DNA of 64,000 bases from Dromiciops gliroides. Lineage: Eukaryota > Chordata > Mammalia > Microbiotheria > Microbiotheriidae. The position numbers and the translations under genes are program-made. The stretch covers positions 58,760,532 to 58,824,531 of the forward strand of contig NC_057861.1 of the NCBI RefSeq assembly GCF_019393635.1, given 5' to 3'. A model generated the notes under the pieces. It made no database searches. It was not told the DNA's origin and saw only the letters and a list, made by a program, of their open reading frames with translations. Numbering within the stretch: the stretch's first letter is position 1; each line of letters begins with the position of its first letter. This document shows positions 52,884 to 64,000 of the stretch, piece after piece.

Positions 52884-64000
<11,117 letters not shown>

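Overview
This window is nuclear DNA from a marsupial. The evidence is a dense population of tRNA-derived SINEs of the marsupial type (about 40 recognisable copies, head 'ggcagctaggtggc'). There are also marsupial-style L1 3' ends, an RTE/BovB-like LINE, an L3/CR1 LINE, many L2 and CORE-SINE/MIR relics, and solo LTRs. Two ordinary vertebrate genes lie in tandem on the + strand and are recognised from their protein sequences. I cannot name the species from sequence alone.

Positions 1-42035 look like one enormous MED26 intron 1. I find no CpG island and no MED26 exon 1 in it, so exon 1 should lie upstream of the window. This stretch is a stratified repeat landscape: L1 inside L1, SINEs inside L1 ORF1, SINEs inside an RTE reverse-transcriptase relic, LTRs inside L1 and MIR, and a long antisense L2. 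MED26 exon 2 (42036-42110) and the large terminal exon 3 (42900-44591) follow, then a 3'UTR with an AATAAA signal at 45595-45600.

Positions 45620-52390 are intergenic and hold SINEs (including a tandem SINE duplication), L2, an LTR and CORE-SINEs. A CpG island at about 52390-53480 carries the TATA-less promoter and first exon of SLC35E1. SLC35E1 then runs through five introns to the window end. Six coding exons are visible and all junctions keep phase; the last exon is cut by the window edge, about 20 codons short of the expected stop.

MED26 is a Mediator subunit that recruits elongation factors. SLC35E1 is an orphan multi-pass transporter of the TPT/nucleotide-sugar transporter group. Their adjacency matches the mammalian order (human chromosome 19p13). 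The genes are not known to work together; this is synteny.

I looked for an undescribed biological system and did not find one. The most unusual signals are mutational. One is a perfect 44-bp inverted copy of an LTR/host junction placed inside the same LTR (7066-7109 and 7511-7554). The other is a 157-bp tandem duplication whose ends lie at the same site of two neighbouring SINEs (46181-46495), leaving a hybrid SINE.
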